Assembly: GCA_036250195.1 (NCBI GenBank)
Contig: JAVHZZ010000003.1
Location: 17,996,504-18,060,503 of the forward strand
Source of the DNA: Mixophyes australis
Lineage: Eukaryota > Chordata > Amphibia > Anura > Limnodynastidae
Reading direction: 5' to 3'
DNA length: 64,000 nucleotides
The position numbers were made by a program, and so were the translations under genes. The notes below the pieces were generated by a model, which saw only the letters and a list, made by a program, of their open reading frames with translations, searched no databases and was not told the DNA's origin. Every line of letters starts with the position of its first letter. Position 1 is the stretch's first letter. Positions 21,718-33,647 of this stretch are shown here, in pieces.

Positions 21718-21778
21718 ATTAAGGCTTAGGGTTGGGGTCAGGGTTAGGAGTAAGGTTAGGAGTAGGGTTAGGAGTAGG
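21718..21778 (-). repeat. Short degenerate TTAGGG-like tract
   Basis: A run of gggttagg and gttaggagta phrases at the centre of the foldback element, about 60 bases long. It resembles telomere repeat but is imperfect and lies in the loop of the element, so it is probably part of that repeat. Confidence 0.6.
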
Positions 21779-22484
21779 TATAGGCTAACACTTACAATTA
21801 CGCTACATTTATACAATGTATATGCGGCGTCTCCTGCAATTTCCACTTTAAAAACTGAAATCACAGTGTCGCCTTCACAAGTGACGCCAATCAGAACTGC
21901 CGGCACTTACTGCACTCGGACTCTATAGGACGCGTTTCGAGCATGTACTGTGTGGTTATTATAATAAGTCTCCCATTACTTCTTATCTGCATCCAAGTAA
22001 TCAGAATTATTTTGTAGGTATACATCTTGTCCTCGTTTTGAGCATTGATAAATGGTCCCCAACCCGATAACAGAGCTATCGCGGCAGTAACAAGGTTCAA
22101 ATACTGGACAATGCGCTTATAATTGGCACCAGCAAAAACATCCCATAATTTGGGATTGAATTAATCATATAAATCCTACCTCCATCCCCTTGGTGTAGAC
22201 ACATTTAGGGGACTTTGGGACTGTTCTTATTACATGTAGCAGTTTTGTTTGCAGGAAGTTGTTTTATTCATTACAAAATGCACTAGAAATGCTCATTCCT
22301 GACGTAGTGGAAAATGCAAAATATATCCTACTAAAAGTATATGAAGTGACGCGATAGCTTAAAGCTCGTGAAAAGTGTCTTTGCGGACTAAAAACCAGTG
22401 TGTATCCTTCCACAAAGCAAGGATCATCTTTAAAAATGTGCCCATCCATTATGTCATTTAATCCTCTCCACAAAAAGAGGTCTA

Positions 22485-22848
22485 GGGCCTGATTTATGTT
22501 CGGATGCAGCTTGCAGGCAAAAAGAGCGCAGAACTTGAGTGTATTTCCAACCGAATTTAAATCCAACTGGATCTCAAGATGCATTTCCATTTGAATCTGG
22601 GTGTAAGTACTCTGTCTAAATGGTACTTGTCGTATGTAGACAGACAGAATATACTGCAGTATACACACATGTGTATGCTATATATAAGGTCACATCAGAA
22701 CGCATGCAATGCAAAAAATGTTCTATTATAAAATAAATGAACAGCAATGTAATTATTAATGTAAATAAGAATTTAATATATATATATATATATATGTTTT
22801 TACATTAAATATTTAATTCAAGATGCTGTCAATGCATACTGAACATAC
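22485..22848. mobile_element. Probable partial copy of family C
   Basis: Starts gggcctgatttatgttcgga after TA, like family C ends, but no matching right end was found before the next copy begins. It includes a (ta)n run near 22778-22796. It may be a truncated element. Confidence 0.3.
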
Positions 22849-23425
22849 AGAGCTTGATTCATCTTCGGACGTAAGTCCTGTTGTGCGCTGTAAATTGCGT
22901 GAAATTGTTCTGTGGATGCTAAGAAATTCACGCCACTGAAGAAGGGCTTGCAATTTGAGTTACAGTGCACATTACACCCCCGACAGCCAACGACTTGAAG
23001 GGCAGAACGGGGTAGGGCAGAGGTAAGTGCTGACTGATAGCGATGACGGACTCCTATGCATGCTCTAACATGTGTTTGCAAGTAATGAAAACTGTAAAAA
23101 TACATTTTATGTACAGTAGGCATTAAGTACATCCCAATATACAGTATGTATTTCATGTAAAATAACAAAATGTAAATGTATGTTTATTAATGATTATAAT
23201 ATTAAGAGCTGTTAATGTATTTAATATTTTTTGCCCATGCATTCTGATGGGACTTTATATAGCACATATGCACTGTGTGTATCCTGCAGCGTTTTCTGCC
23301 TATCTGCAAGTATCGTATAGCCAGAGCGTACTTATATCTGTATTCAAATGGTAACGTTTCTTAAGGTCCTCTTGTACTTGAATATGGGGGTATGTTCCCT
23401 TTGCTTTCCTTGATGAATCAGACCC
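22849..23425. mobile_element. Non-autonomous DNA element, family C copy 2
   Basis: The left end is agagcttgattcatcttcgg and the right end is ttccttgatgaatcagaccc. The internal segments match copy 3 at 26086: tgcatgctctaacatgtgtttg, split here as tgcatgctctaac and atgtgtttg, and tttatgtacag. No coding frame. Confidence 0.5.
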
Positions 23426-23454
23426 TTAATGCATTTTCATAGTCTATTTTACTT

Positions 23455-23720
23455 CATAGTTGCCTACTCTCCCGAAATGTCCGGGAGACCCCTGAAATTT
23501 TGGGAGTTCTCCCGGACTCCCGGTAGAGCAGGACAACATCCCAGGTCCAGCTCACCTCGTTTGTAAAGTGGGTGGAGGCGGGGCTAAACATGGCATCCTG
23601 GCCCGCCCTCACCCACCCATAGGCTGAAATGGGCAAAGATTGACAGAGGGCATGGCCTAATGGCGCGATTCACGTAACCACGCCCCCAAGATGGAGCCCC
23701 CTCCTGGACAGCTGGCTGCA
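23455..23720. repeat. Interspersed repeat (ctcccgaaatgtccgggag type)
   Basis: Starts gttgcctactctcccgaaat with a self-complementary cccggactcccgg segment. A related copy is at 44637-44837 (gttgcctactctccgggaga). It is GC-rich and non-coding. The class was not determined. Confidence 0.45.
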
Positions 23721-23949
23721 AAACTTAGTAAGTACCTTTTACTTATACATGTTCTGTGCTAGCTAGTCTCGGGCATACGTGTGGGTTTTAAAACATACTA
23801 TGCTGTGGCAGTCATCACTATCAGTCATCACTATCAGTCAGACACCGGCTGCCCCAAGTAATACAGCTGAAAACAAGCATATTTATAAGAGACTCAGGAC
23901 ATGAATCAGCCACATCTGCCTCGGCCCTTACATGGTCTGTATTAGTTCT

Positions 23950-24032
23950 CCCCTTCACACCCCTGGTGCTGGGATCATGAGTTTGATTCCTGACCAGGGC
24001 CTTATCTGTGTGGAGGTTATATATTCTCTCCT
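23950..24032 (+). mobile_element. SINE head fragment
   Basis: Plus-strand match to the SINE B-box region and the body that follows: atcatgagtttgattcctga, then ccagggccttatctgtgtgg. The rest of the SINE is missing. Confidence 0.55.
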
Positions 24033-24039
24033 TGCAAGT

Positions 24040-24618
24040 GATTCATTTTGTCATGACGCTCCTTTAATAAAATCTTACATTAAAACCAGATTGAACAATT
24101 ATGTTTACATATGAAATCCCAGGTAAACCGTGGCTGAGTTGTTTTAATTTTCAAGGAAAATACAGTTCTCATTTCACCCCCATTGAATCATTTTAACTTT
24201 TTTTTTTAGGCTTTTGTTCTATAACATCTGGACACACCCATCCTGTAATGGTAACATAGACAGTGTATGTGTTCTGAAGCGCTGACATAATCTGATAATA
24301 ATGATTACCATCACTTCTATGCACGTGTCACATCTGGACTTGCCTAAAATACAGCGAATGGCGAAAGTCAGCGTCACCCATATACAATATGTAAGTAGAT
24401 GTCAGGTATATGTAATATTATAGGATACCTAGCAATTAATATTGTAACAGAGAAGTCAGAGTAAAGCTGGACACACACCTATGCAATCTTATTTCAGATG
24501 CAACTTCTGTAATGATTTCACCAGCAATTGATAGTCCTGATGAGCAGCCGATTCATCTCTCATGATCATCTGCTGAAAAGATTGTGACTCTGAACACTCT
24601 ACAGATATCTTCCTACAC
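24040..24618. other. No recognised feature
   Basis: AT-rich unique-looking sequence with no gene or repeat boundary recognised. Confidence 0.3.
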
Positions 24619-24866
24619 CAGTGTTGGATCCAGTGGGGGGGGGGGGGGGGGGGGGGCGGCAATCAGGTCAATCACCCTCCCAGCAGCAGAGGTCCTTTAA
24701 ATTAAGTCCTTTAAATTTGGGTCCAAGACGCCGATCAAAACGTGCAGACGGGGCGGGGTCAATCGCACGTGGTGGCCGGGGTTTTCCGGGGCCAGTCAAT
24801 CAGAATGAAGGAGGGGCGTGATTATGCAAAATCCCCCCCTAAAAATTCCGTCTAGGTCCGCCCCTG
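24619..24866. mobile_element. hAT MITE with poly-G tract
   Basis: The ends are cagtgttggatccagt and, from the other side, caggggcggacctagacg, related to the MITE at 13745. The flanks are tcctacac and gcctacac, an 8-bp duplication with one change. A run of 22 G lies at 24635-24656. Confidence 0.7.
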
Positions 24867-26085
24867 GCCTACACTGCTGGTCGTTGGTGCGTACACACTT
24901 CCACATTTTCCTAACAACGTTCCGTCATTGATTTCTAGGAAGATTAGAAAACTACATTGACAGATACAAGGTGTTTTTTGCTACGATAAAACATAATGGT
25001 GGCAGCGTACACACACTAATACAATATCCGACCAAATGGTCGTGAATTGTGTGATCTGCACAATAATTGCACAAATGTGTATCCAGCTTAAGAACCGGGT
25101 ACAACAGTTGGTATATTCCGGCCGTTGTTAGAAGTGGGAGATTATAAAACAGGAAGAAAACAATAACTACAATGTTTACTTGATACCTGAAAAAAGATCT
25201 TTAGTTCATTGGCAAACAGCAAAGGTTTGAGATGATTGCAGGATTCTTTGCAGAGGGGTCAAGAGGACTCTATGAAGACCATGCACACATTGCCACTTTT
25301 ATTTCCTGCATTCTATTTTTTCACTGATGAACAGAGACGAATACTTAGATACAGATCACTGATCACTTCTTAGACAGTGGTATTCAGTGCACGTTGCCAT
25401 AAGCTGATGACCAAGCTGGGGACGTGAACAGAAGGACAGTGTCAGCCCACCTCTCCATAGAGGTCAGATATCTCTAATCGAGTTCCATCTCTTCTACTTT
25501 CTCCTGTAAAAACAGTGGCTCGACATGAAGCGTCTTCAGCTTTCATCATCCTACCCTACGCGTTTCTTGGATGCATCTGTTTTTTCTCATCTATTAATGC
25601 TGATCAGTTTCGCTCATCGTTTGGATGTCTGTGCAGCAGATTCTTCTTGAGCACAACACATCATTTGGCGATGCTGAGAGATGAGGTTGTCTGCCCACCT
25701 GATCTGCCGCAATCACTGCACTCACACAGGAATGTGGACCGGGACATTGGGAAGTGTTAGCATATGTTGGGTTATTATCTGTAAATCCAGATATGCTCTG
25801 ACAGTGTTTCTGAAATGTAACAGTGTGATTCATTTAAGGTAGAAAATGTCCTTTGCATGATTTCAATTGCCGTCCAATTTGCCAAATGCGAGGTATGATC
25901 TGAAAATTGCACAGACCTGTCCTCTAGACACAGTGGGAGGCAGCCAATTAGAGGACTGAGGTGTAACATCCATCGCTGGGCCCCATAGCTAAGTTTAGGG
26001 GGATGCAACCTGTTTTATGTCCTTTCTATTGACTGAGCTATAACCCTTTTTAACTTTGTCAAAGATCTGTAAAAATGGTACAGAC
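24867..26085. other. No recognised gene
   Basis: Contains an 81-codon plus-strand frame (25515-25760) with no recognisable domain or splice context, and no repeat boundary I can place. Judged non-coding. Confidence 0.3.
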
Positions 26086-26785
26086 TACTCTGATTCATTA
26101 AGGATGCACAATGCCGATATGTGCCATATTTTGCGTTAAATTGCTATGTGCATGCCTGAAAGTGACTATACGCCAAAGAACACAAGTGTATGCAATTCAT
26201 CTTCAAGTGCAAAGAACACGTTTAATAGCCGACGATTTCAGGGGCACAGCGGGGAGGGGAATGGGCGTATGCACATAGTCAATGTACAGTACGGGCGTGC
26301 CACGGTCTAGCGGGCACAGCAGCGTCCGAATCAAGCTTTGGGCATCTCTCGGGTACGTGATTTTCTGTCGTATCTCTTGCACCAGCCACAGCTCTGGTGT
26401 AAGTGCAGATTACTAGTGATGACGGCTGTGTATGCAGCTACAACATGTGTTTGTAATCAGGAGCAACTGTAATAATGTATTTTATGTACAGCAGACATTC
26501 ATCACATCCTGATAAATGTATTTCATGGAAAAATAAAAAAAAAATGTCATTAATGACTATATTATTAACAGGTATACAACAGGTGACATTAATTAAATAC
26601 TTTTTTTCTTTCTTTGTTTTCTGTTGAGACTTTATATTCCACATATGTATTGTTTGTATCCTGCGGTGTATTGTCTGTTAGAGCAGAGCGGACCTAGACC
26701 CGTACTCAACGGACGTATCTTCAGATCCACTTGTAGTTTAATACAGACGTGTGCTCGTTTTGTGCGCCTTAATAAATCAGGCTCT
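26086..26785. mobile_element. Non-autonomous DNA element, family C copy 3
   Basis: The left end is ctctgattcattaaggatg. The right end cgccttaataaatcaggct is its inverted counterpart. It shares agctttgggcatctctc, gatgacggctgtgtatgc and caacatgtgtttg with the copy ending at 45377. About 700 bp, no coding frame. Confidence 0.55.
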
Positions 26786-26970
26786 ACTTTAATGTCGCGT
26801 TATGGACGTTTTCTCATTCTACCATTTGTGCATCAGCTGTGGGGACGTAACCACTTTCTTTAAAGGAATAAAATAATGGCAAGATATCGGGTGCTAGTAG
26901 ATAATAGTCACAATTGGTTAATACGTTCGTATCTGGTCTGCTGTTCTCAAAAACAGGTGAATGAAACCTT

Positions 26971-27308
26971 ACATCATCATCATCATTTATTTATATAGCG
27001 CCACTACTTCTGCAGCGCTGTACAGAGAACTCACTCACATCAGTCCCTGCTCCATTGGAGCTTACAGTCTAAATTCCCTAACACACACACACACACAGAC
27101 TAGGGTCAATTTTTATAGCAGCCAATTAACCTACCAGTATGTTTTTTGTTGTTGTTGGAGTGTGGGAGGAAACCAGAGCACCCGGAGGAAACCCATGCAA
27201 ACAAGGGGACATACAAACTCCACACAGATAAGGCCATGGTCGGGAATTGAACTCATGACCCCAGTGCTGTGAGGCAGAAGTGCTAACCACTGAGCCACCG
27301 TGCTGCCC
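26971..27308 (-). mobile_element. Full-length tRNA-derived SINE
   Basis: The minus strand starts gggcagcacggtggctcagt. The A box (TGGCTCAGTGG) and B box (GAGTTCAATTCC, near 27243-27254) resemble RNA polymerase III promoters. The conserved body and a LINE-like tail ending gcgctatataaataaatgat follow. This is the reference copy for the family in this window. Confidence 0.85.
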
Positions 27309-27312
27309 GAAT

Positions 27313-27565
27313 AGAGCTTACAGTCTAAATTCCCTAACATACACAGACACACAGACACACAGACCTAGAGAGACTAAGGGCAATTTATTAGCAGCCAATT
27401 AACCTACTAGTATGTTTTTGGAGTGTGGGAGGAAACTGGAGGAAACCCATGCAAACACGGGGAGAACATACAAACTCCGCACAGATAAGGCCATGGTTGG
27501 GAATTGAACCCATGACCCCAGTGCTGTGAGGCAGAAGTGCTAACCACTGAGCCACCATGCTGCCC
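27313..27565 (-). mobile_element. Second SINE in tandem, tail-less
   Basis: The same head and body as the preceding copy, with an intact A box and B box (gggttcaattcccaacc). It stops at gagcttacagtctaaattcc, directly against the head of the next SINE, so the LINE-like tail is lacking. The pair forms a head-to-tail dimer. Confidence 0.8.
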
Positions 27566-28130
27566 AATTACAATAATATATATGCAACATTTGAGCTCTG
27601 ACACAGAAAACAATACAGATGTGTTAAAAATAAATAGACAAAAACATGACACTGATCACAGCTGACAGCTATACCTATGCCCCTGTAATACAGATAAATA
27701 TCCAATTACTTACAGTAGATATTACATATAATATATTTCACAAAACATGAGAGAATATTCTCAAGCGGCTAACGGGTTTCTTCTCCATAAATATCTGTTA
27801 TACACTTTGTCATTCCATATAATCCATCTCAGATGTACTTGTACAAATATATATCCTCAATTGAGATGGTGAATACACATTGATGGGGAACAGATTGGTG
27901 CTGTATCAGTATGATACAAAATTAAAATTCATCTCTTCCCAATTTTAAGTTGTAGTGAGACAGTTATAGAGTATTTAGCTGCAGAAACTGACTATACGCC
28001 AAGGAACGCAAGTGTGTGCAATCCACTTATGAAGGTTTTTCTTTAAAGGAGCCATGTCTGGTTTCCATAGGTGACCTCTTCTTATATTATCAGCTCAGGC
28101 TCTTTCAAAGCTATCACTGAGTTCTCCCGA
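27566..28130. other. No recognised feature
   Basis: AT-rich sequence without supported coding potential or repeat ends. Confidence 0.3.
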
Positions 28131-28430
28131 ATCAGGGGCAAACTCAGGATTTGTATAGGGGGGCTTCCACACCACGCCGCCAGTGGGCATGACCAGCATG
28201 CATGGGGGCGTGGCTATAATTTTAGACAGTGCTTGACTGCTCTCCAACTCTCCCTATCCCCATAATATACATGGTCAATGCTGCGTGCACTACTGTCTTC
28301 ATTTTCAAGCAGAGCCGTGTGAAGCGGGGGCAAGGAGGTCCAGCCACCTCAATTATACAGTGCCCCAGGCTTGGAGGGGGGTTTCCAGGCACTAAGTACC
28401 CCCCCCCCCCCCTTGGTTTGCCTATGCCGA
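28131..28430. mobile_element. Possible hAT-type MITE
   Basis: The left end is caggggcaaactcagg and the inverted right end is cataggcaaaccaagg, next to a run of C at 28399-28413. The ends resemble the hAT MITEs at 13745 and 24619, but no target duplication was confirmed. Confidence 0.35.
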
Positions 28431-29589
28431 ATATCCATTCCTATTCCTATCGATCCTTAGAGACTAGTACCAGTACACGTCACTCTAAAGGACGTAATAT
28501 GAAAGATTGTTCTCTGTTGGCAGCCTAACTTGACCTCCATATACCTTATGTTTACTCCTGTTGAGCCTATAATTCTGGCCCAACCCTGGTCACGTCTTCA
28601 TAACTCTCAGTAGACTGGGTATCAGTTGATATTTACACAAAAGCAATAATCAGGCGCTCAATAAATGAATAATAAAATTCTAATTTTAATTCTAAAGAGG
28701 GAATGTGTCAAACCCACAACAAGGAAAACCAAACAATAAGATAAAGAGCACAGATTGGGATCTTGGGCAGCGTCTCACTAGGAATTAGAATTAATACCGA
28801 TCAACACGCATTAAAAAAACATAACACAAAATAAGAAAATGCATGTGGTAAACTAAACTCAATAACAATATTGATTACGCATAAGTAGAACATAAATATT
28901 TACTGACAAATACATATAAAAACAGACCACATACTGAATGTGTTGCAGCTTTACAATATCAGAATTCTGAAAATCTACAGCCGATGGAATACGTCAGAGC
29001 TGTGATACTTCTCTTAGTAATAAGTTCATAACTCCACCTTAACTAACAGTACACCATATATCAATAAAAATAATAATATTGATTCACTAATTAATATAAG
29101 ATCCTCCAAAAATGGAGAGGGGGTGCAGCTTGTCTTGCAGAACACCACCAGCCAGGGAAATGTATAATGTGGCCTAAACCTCCCACAGTGACACAGCAAT
29201 GGGCACAACCAAGGCTCACCTTAACCCCTTAGAGAGGGACAAATAAAGTTCCGAACATGCCTCAGCTTTTAATTTCCCTCAGGCTTACTACATTCCTCAG
29301 TTATCAATCTCTATGATAAAATAAAGAAATATCTATTTTAAGTTTCCCTTCGTTAGGCTACATTCATTCTTCTCTGGTTTTTTATATGGATCCTGCAGTC
29401 ACGACAAGCTGAGATGTAGATGCACCAAACAACTAGCAATTAAACCCAGTGCATGGAGTCTAGTGGAAGCCTTAGAAATAACAAGAAAGGAAGTTTGCTC
29501 TTTATGTAGAACACAAACATGAAGTGTAAGAGTGACTATCCAATATAAAGTATAGAATCCAGGAATGAAGCTCCCATCAATAGCACTAA
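28431..29589. other. No recognised gene
   Basis: A long AT-rich stretch, possibly an old interspersed repeat (the segment starting caggcgctcaataaatgaat). No frame with recognisable protein was found. Confidence 0.3.
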
Positions 29590-29764
29590 GGGCTAGATTT
29601 ACTAAGCTGCGGGTTTGAAAAAGTGGGGACATTGCCTATAGCAACCAATCAGATTCTAGCTGTCATTTTGTAGACGGTACTAAATAAATGAAAGCTAGAA
29701 TCTGATTGGTTGCTATAGGCAACATCCCCACTTTTTCAAACCCGCAGCTTAGTAAATCTAGCCC
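29590..29764. mobile_element. Family A palindromic MITE, best copy
   Basis: A 175-bp palindrome starting gggctagatttactaagctg and ending with its exact inverse, flanked by TAA at 29587-29589 and 29765-29767. Each arm carries an RFX-like X-box followed by a CCAAT motif. Confidence 0.92.
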
Positions 29765-29941
29765 TAAGAGTTTGTGGTTTGTCCAAGGGATTTCTGGGGA
29801 TTCCAAGCCAGCTCCGGGGTAGTCAAAAATACCATAAATGAGGATGTTCCCCCATAGTAATGTCTTCCCGTCGTCCCAACTAACAGAAAGGTAGGAGTCT
29901 TATGTGCAGAATCCCCACAGTTTGGGAGATACTCACCCCTG

Positions 29942-30117
29942 GGGGTAAATGTATCAAGCTGAGAATTTTCCGGCGGATTTGAAAAGTGGAGATGTTGCCT
30001 ATAGCAACCAATCAGATTATAGCTGTCAATTTGTAGAATGTACTAAATAAATAATAGGTAGAATCTGATTGGTTTTTGAAATCCACCAGAAAACTCTCAG
30101 CTTGATACATTTACCCC
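29942..30117. mobile_element. Family A palindromic MITE, variant copy
   Basis: 176 bp, ends ggggtaaatgtatcaagctg and its inverse, flanked by CTG at 29939-29941 and 30118-30120. The left arm keeps the gttgcctatagcaaccaatc core. The right arm is shortened. Confidence 0.88.
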
Positions 30118-31199
30118 CTGGAATTTCTTTAACACAATCTCATTATTCAATTGGTAAAACAACTCTTGAAAGTGTTAGGATCTTGGTCCAAGTATTCAGA
30201 TTGATAGCAGGGGCATATCACAGCCCTCAAAGATGATCCTGCTGCCTTCGGAATTAGCTAAACCCAATTTGCTTACTCACCATTTACTTTGGTTTTCTTC
30301 CAGTAAGTACGGTAATTGATTATTATATCCCTCAGTGCTCTGGTTTATACTGCGGTTGTGTGAAAATCGATTTAAAACGAGGTTTACTATGTAGTTATTT
30401 AAATGACTTTGTGGGTTTTACTTTATGCCCCCTGAATAAAAGCGCAAAATAGGTTCAGTGGTGGATTTCCAAGGGGTGTCCTGCTAACTCTGCTTTTAGA
30501 ATTCACCTGGGCAGTATGTACAGCATGGTGGATGTACCCACTAGCAGAAGACTGATAGACTAAACTATACTTTCCATTATATCTGTTCCTTAAAACCAGA
30601 CCTATGGGTAGAATTGCTTACATGACTATGTACAAACTGCTTAGCCACATGATGGTGCCTGTGAAAGGATGTGTTGCCACTCTTCAAGCTTTAATTTGGG
30701 GCTTATGTACAGTTTCTGGAGAGGCGGGATGGGGGAGGGAAGGGGCAGAGCACGTAGGCCACATACAGAAAGGACGTGACGTAATTGTGACGGAAGTAGA
30801 ACTGTACACAGGAATATACACCGTGTCAGGATGTGTATATCTTATGGGCACTGGAGGGTTGCTACAATAAGATGGAATGTTAACTTTCAGCAGCAGTTTG
30901 ATTGGCTGATTGTGCATTGACCCCTCTGGCTGATAGTACTTAATTCCTTAGTATGGCTGCCTTATATGATGTCACAGCCATCTAATCACATTACTGATAG
31001 GTTGTATATGATTGTATTTAATTAAATTAAAATAAATGTGTAGTTGTATTTTGTATATACGTTTGTATAATTACATTTTCTATGGGACATGCAAGTTTCG
31101 CATTTATTAATAACAATGTCAAGGCACTATTCTCTCCTGTGTATAGGACAAGTAATCACATTATTATCACGTGTACAAATAAATTTAGCATTTACTACT
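30118..31199. other. No recognised gene
   Basis: Contains an 88-codon plus-strand frame (30604-30870) without recognisable domains. No repeat family was assigned. Confidence 0.3.
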
Positions 31200-31612
31200 T
31201 TGGAGCCACGTCTCAACGCAATCTCTGCGCTATTGGCTCACCACCGTTTGTCTGCCCCTTTCCGTTTAGATTGTAAGCTCTAGTGATCAGGGCCCTCTTC
31301 CCTCCTGTTCTTATTACCTATAACCTCTGCTCACCAGCTACACTGCGCACTTCCTCCTTGGGCTCTCTGCCCATTGACTCCACTCCTCCATTGTCTCTGC
31401 ACCTCTTTCAGTGGCTTTAAACCTGTTAGTTGTGCCCACGCTAATGGGCACAGGTTTCAGCCTGCGCTGAATATACCCCTTGTACCCCGGTAGCTGTGCT
31501 GAGAGTTGTAGTGTTATTTGTTTACTGTACTGTACTGTTATACCATGTACTGTCTTGTTGTTTGCTCTCTGTACGGATCCCATGTGGCGCCCTATAAATA
31601 TAGGTTAACAAT
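31200..31612 (+). mobile_element. LINE 3' UTR fragment
   Basis: Contains attgtaagctctagtgatca and caggtttcagcctgcgctga, and ends catgtggcgccctataaata with an AT-rich tail. The sequence matches the LINE end at 15150-15345. It is 5' truncated and non-coding. Confidence 0.7.
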
Positions 31613-32989
31613 AATATCGGGGGCTGTCAGAGAAGCAATGTTTAATATACACTTGTTACTCTTAACACACCTGGTACATATATAAGTGATGTACAATTAG
31701 ACGCAGCTTGAGATGCGGCCGGCTGAACTCATGCGTGTAAATGCGTCTTTTCCTGCTTATGTTCACAAATGCGTTCAGTGATCTCCTTTATGTATTTTTT
31801 TATCCACCATTGTCAAAGTATAGACCAAAGGCCACATAAACTAACTAGCCTGGCACCTTGCTTGTAGGTAACTAAGTAACCCGTGACCTGGCTCAGGGAC
31901 AATGAAGTATACATTGCATGCAATCTGGAATTTGTTGGAGAAATGTATGAGCACATTATTACAGTAACCATAGATTGTTACCCACTCCAACTAATCAGAT
32001 GTTTGACCTTTAGGCAGCTGCACTTTCATATTCCAGTGCATTGGTTTTCCTGGGAATAACTTTTATATTTTCCACTTTTTTAAGAAAAAAATCATTTTTT
32101 TTACGATTGCTCCTAAGTTCAATTAATTTAACAACATATAAACCATTTTTCCCCCTATGTCTTCAACGGTTATTTGAATACCAAAACAAATCATCTATAA
32201 TAAACTGTGTTTTGTTTTTTTTTGTTTTTTTAGTTTTTAAGGTCTGAGCATCTTATTGTCTTTGGATGTCCAAGGTTTGAAGTGGGCGGGGATAGAACAG
32301 TTGCAGCCAATCGGATCATCAGCATGTTGACAGAAGCAGTATATGAGTGTGAGTGCGCTGGTGTTGTGTTAGTCCACTTGTGTGATTATGTCAGTGAGGA
32401 CGAGCCTGTCTGTATAACCAGTTACTTTCTCTATGAAAGCTGTTTTGTTTCTTTTTGGCTCCTTGATGACTTTGATGACAGTCCCTGCTCCCCATCCCTC
32501 CAGGATTCAAGTGTCTGTGGCGGTAAGAGGGTTAACGTCAGAAACTGAAGGGGAACAATGTTATGTAATAAGATGACGAACTGCTTTCTAGCACCCTACG
32601 ATTATATCCGGTGACAGAACACGCAGAACTCAGCGTGTTATTAATGGTGCGCACTACATTAGTAATCTATTAAATCCCAGCATTCATAAGATTCATGCCA
32701 TGCCTGTGTGTTTCTAAGATGATATATTAGCTGTATATTTTATCCTTGAGACAGTGTTTTCTTGTAGAGACATATGGAAATAATCTGCTTTTTAAATTGT
32801 GTTACTGATTAAAAATGTACAAAAAGAACAGAATGTTTCTTTGGGCTCTGTGTTTATACATTTGATAGTGAAACTCACTGTTAATGCAGATAGTATATTT
32901 ATGAAATCTATAGACATGGCAGCTTGGTGCCGGACTCAGACAATGTCAGTGATGTATCTAAGAAAATAATATCATATATTAGTCACGTG
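31613..32989. other. No recognised gene
   Basis: AT-rich, with an 88-codon plus-strand frame at 32282-32548 that matches no family I know and has no clear splice context. Confidence 0.3.
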
Positions 32990-33300
32990 GCTGTTGCAGG
33001 TGCCCCAGGCTCATCGCTCCCTTGGGTGCCCCCCTTTTAGGTGCTGTCCCACCCCCATTTCTTGACTAGTGTGGAGCATGGTCAGGGCGCCATCTTCTTC
33101 ACTGCTTGATAATGTGACATCATAGCTCAGCGCCACATTCCCAGCCCATCACCAAAATGGCAGCTGACGTTTAGTGCAGGGGGTCCGCGGGGAAAATAAA
33201 AAAAAAGGAATGTCATCCATTCAGTATTTTAGGCACCCCCTAATTCTTGACAACCTAGCCACCCGCCTAGGTTTACCTAGTGGTAACATAGGCCCTGATT
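32990..33300. repeat. Probable interspersed repeat
   Basis: Moderately GC-rich block starting near cacgtggctgttgcaggtgc and ending taacataggccctgatt, distinct from its AT-rich surroundings. It has the look of an old non-autonomous element, but no inverted ends were confirmed. Confidence 0.3.
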
Positions 33301-33647
33301 GCAAATCAATTTAAATCCAGAAAAAAATATAATCTAACACTCAGCTAATGATGACCCATTAAGACTAAAATAAAAATTAAAATTGTCATGAACTGTAGGT
33401 TCTTTTCTGCAGACATATTCTATGTTTCTATATTTAAACTGGAAAATTACTTCAGCTTCAGGTCACCCATACAATAATAAGACACCATAAAAACAAAACA
33501 AACGATGAGTTTTTACTATAATCCTTAAATAAGGTAACGTGGCTTAAGTGACTGTAACCATGAAATGCAAGTTGCATATTAAAAGATAATAGTACAAATT
33601 TAGTGCAAGAGATCAGCATAAACATGGATGACAATAATATAAAATCA

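Larger units (their letters stand above)
20780..22090. repeat. Foldback (long inverted repeat) element, split by solo LTR 2
   Basis: The left arm (20780-20922, continuing at 21613-21715) is an inverted copy of the right arm (about 21720-22070). Both contain acgcgtcctatagagtccg in opposite directions, and both contain aagtggcaattgcagg or aagtggaaattgcagg. With the solo LTR removed, the arms pair without a gap. The outer limits are approximate. Confidence 0.75.

Noticed and set aside
32282..32548. 88-codon frame near a GGGCGGGG and CCAAT pair, as a possible gene
   Set aside because: The motifs are short and common, and the translation resembles nothing known and has no splice partners.
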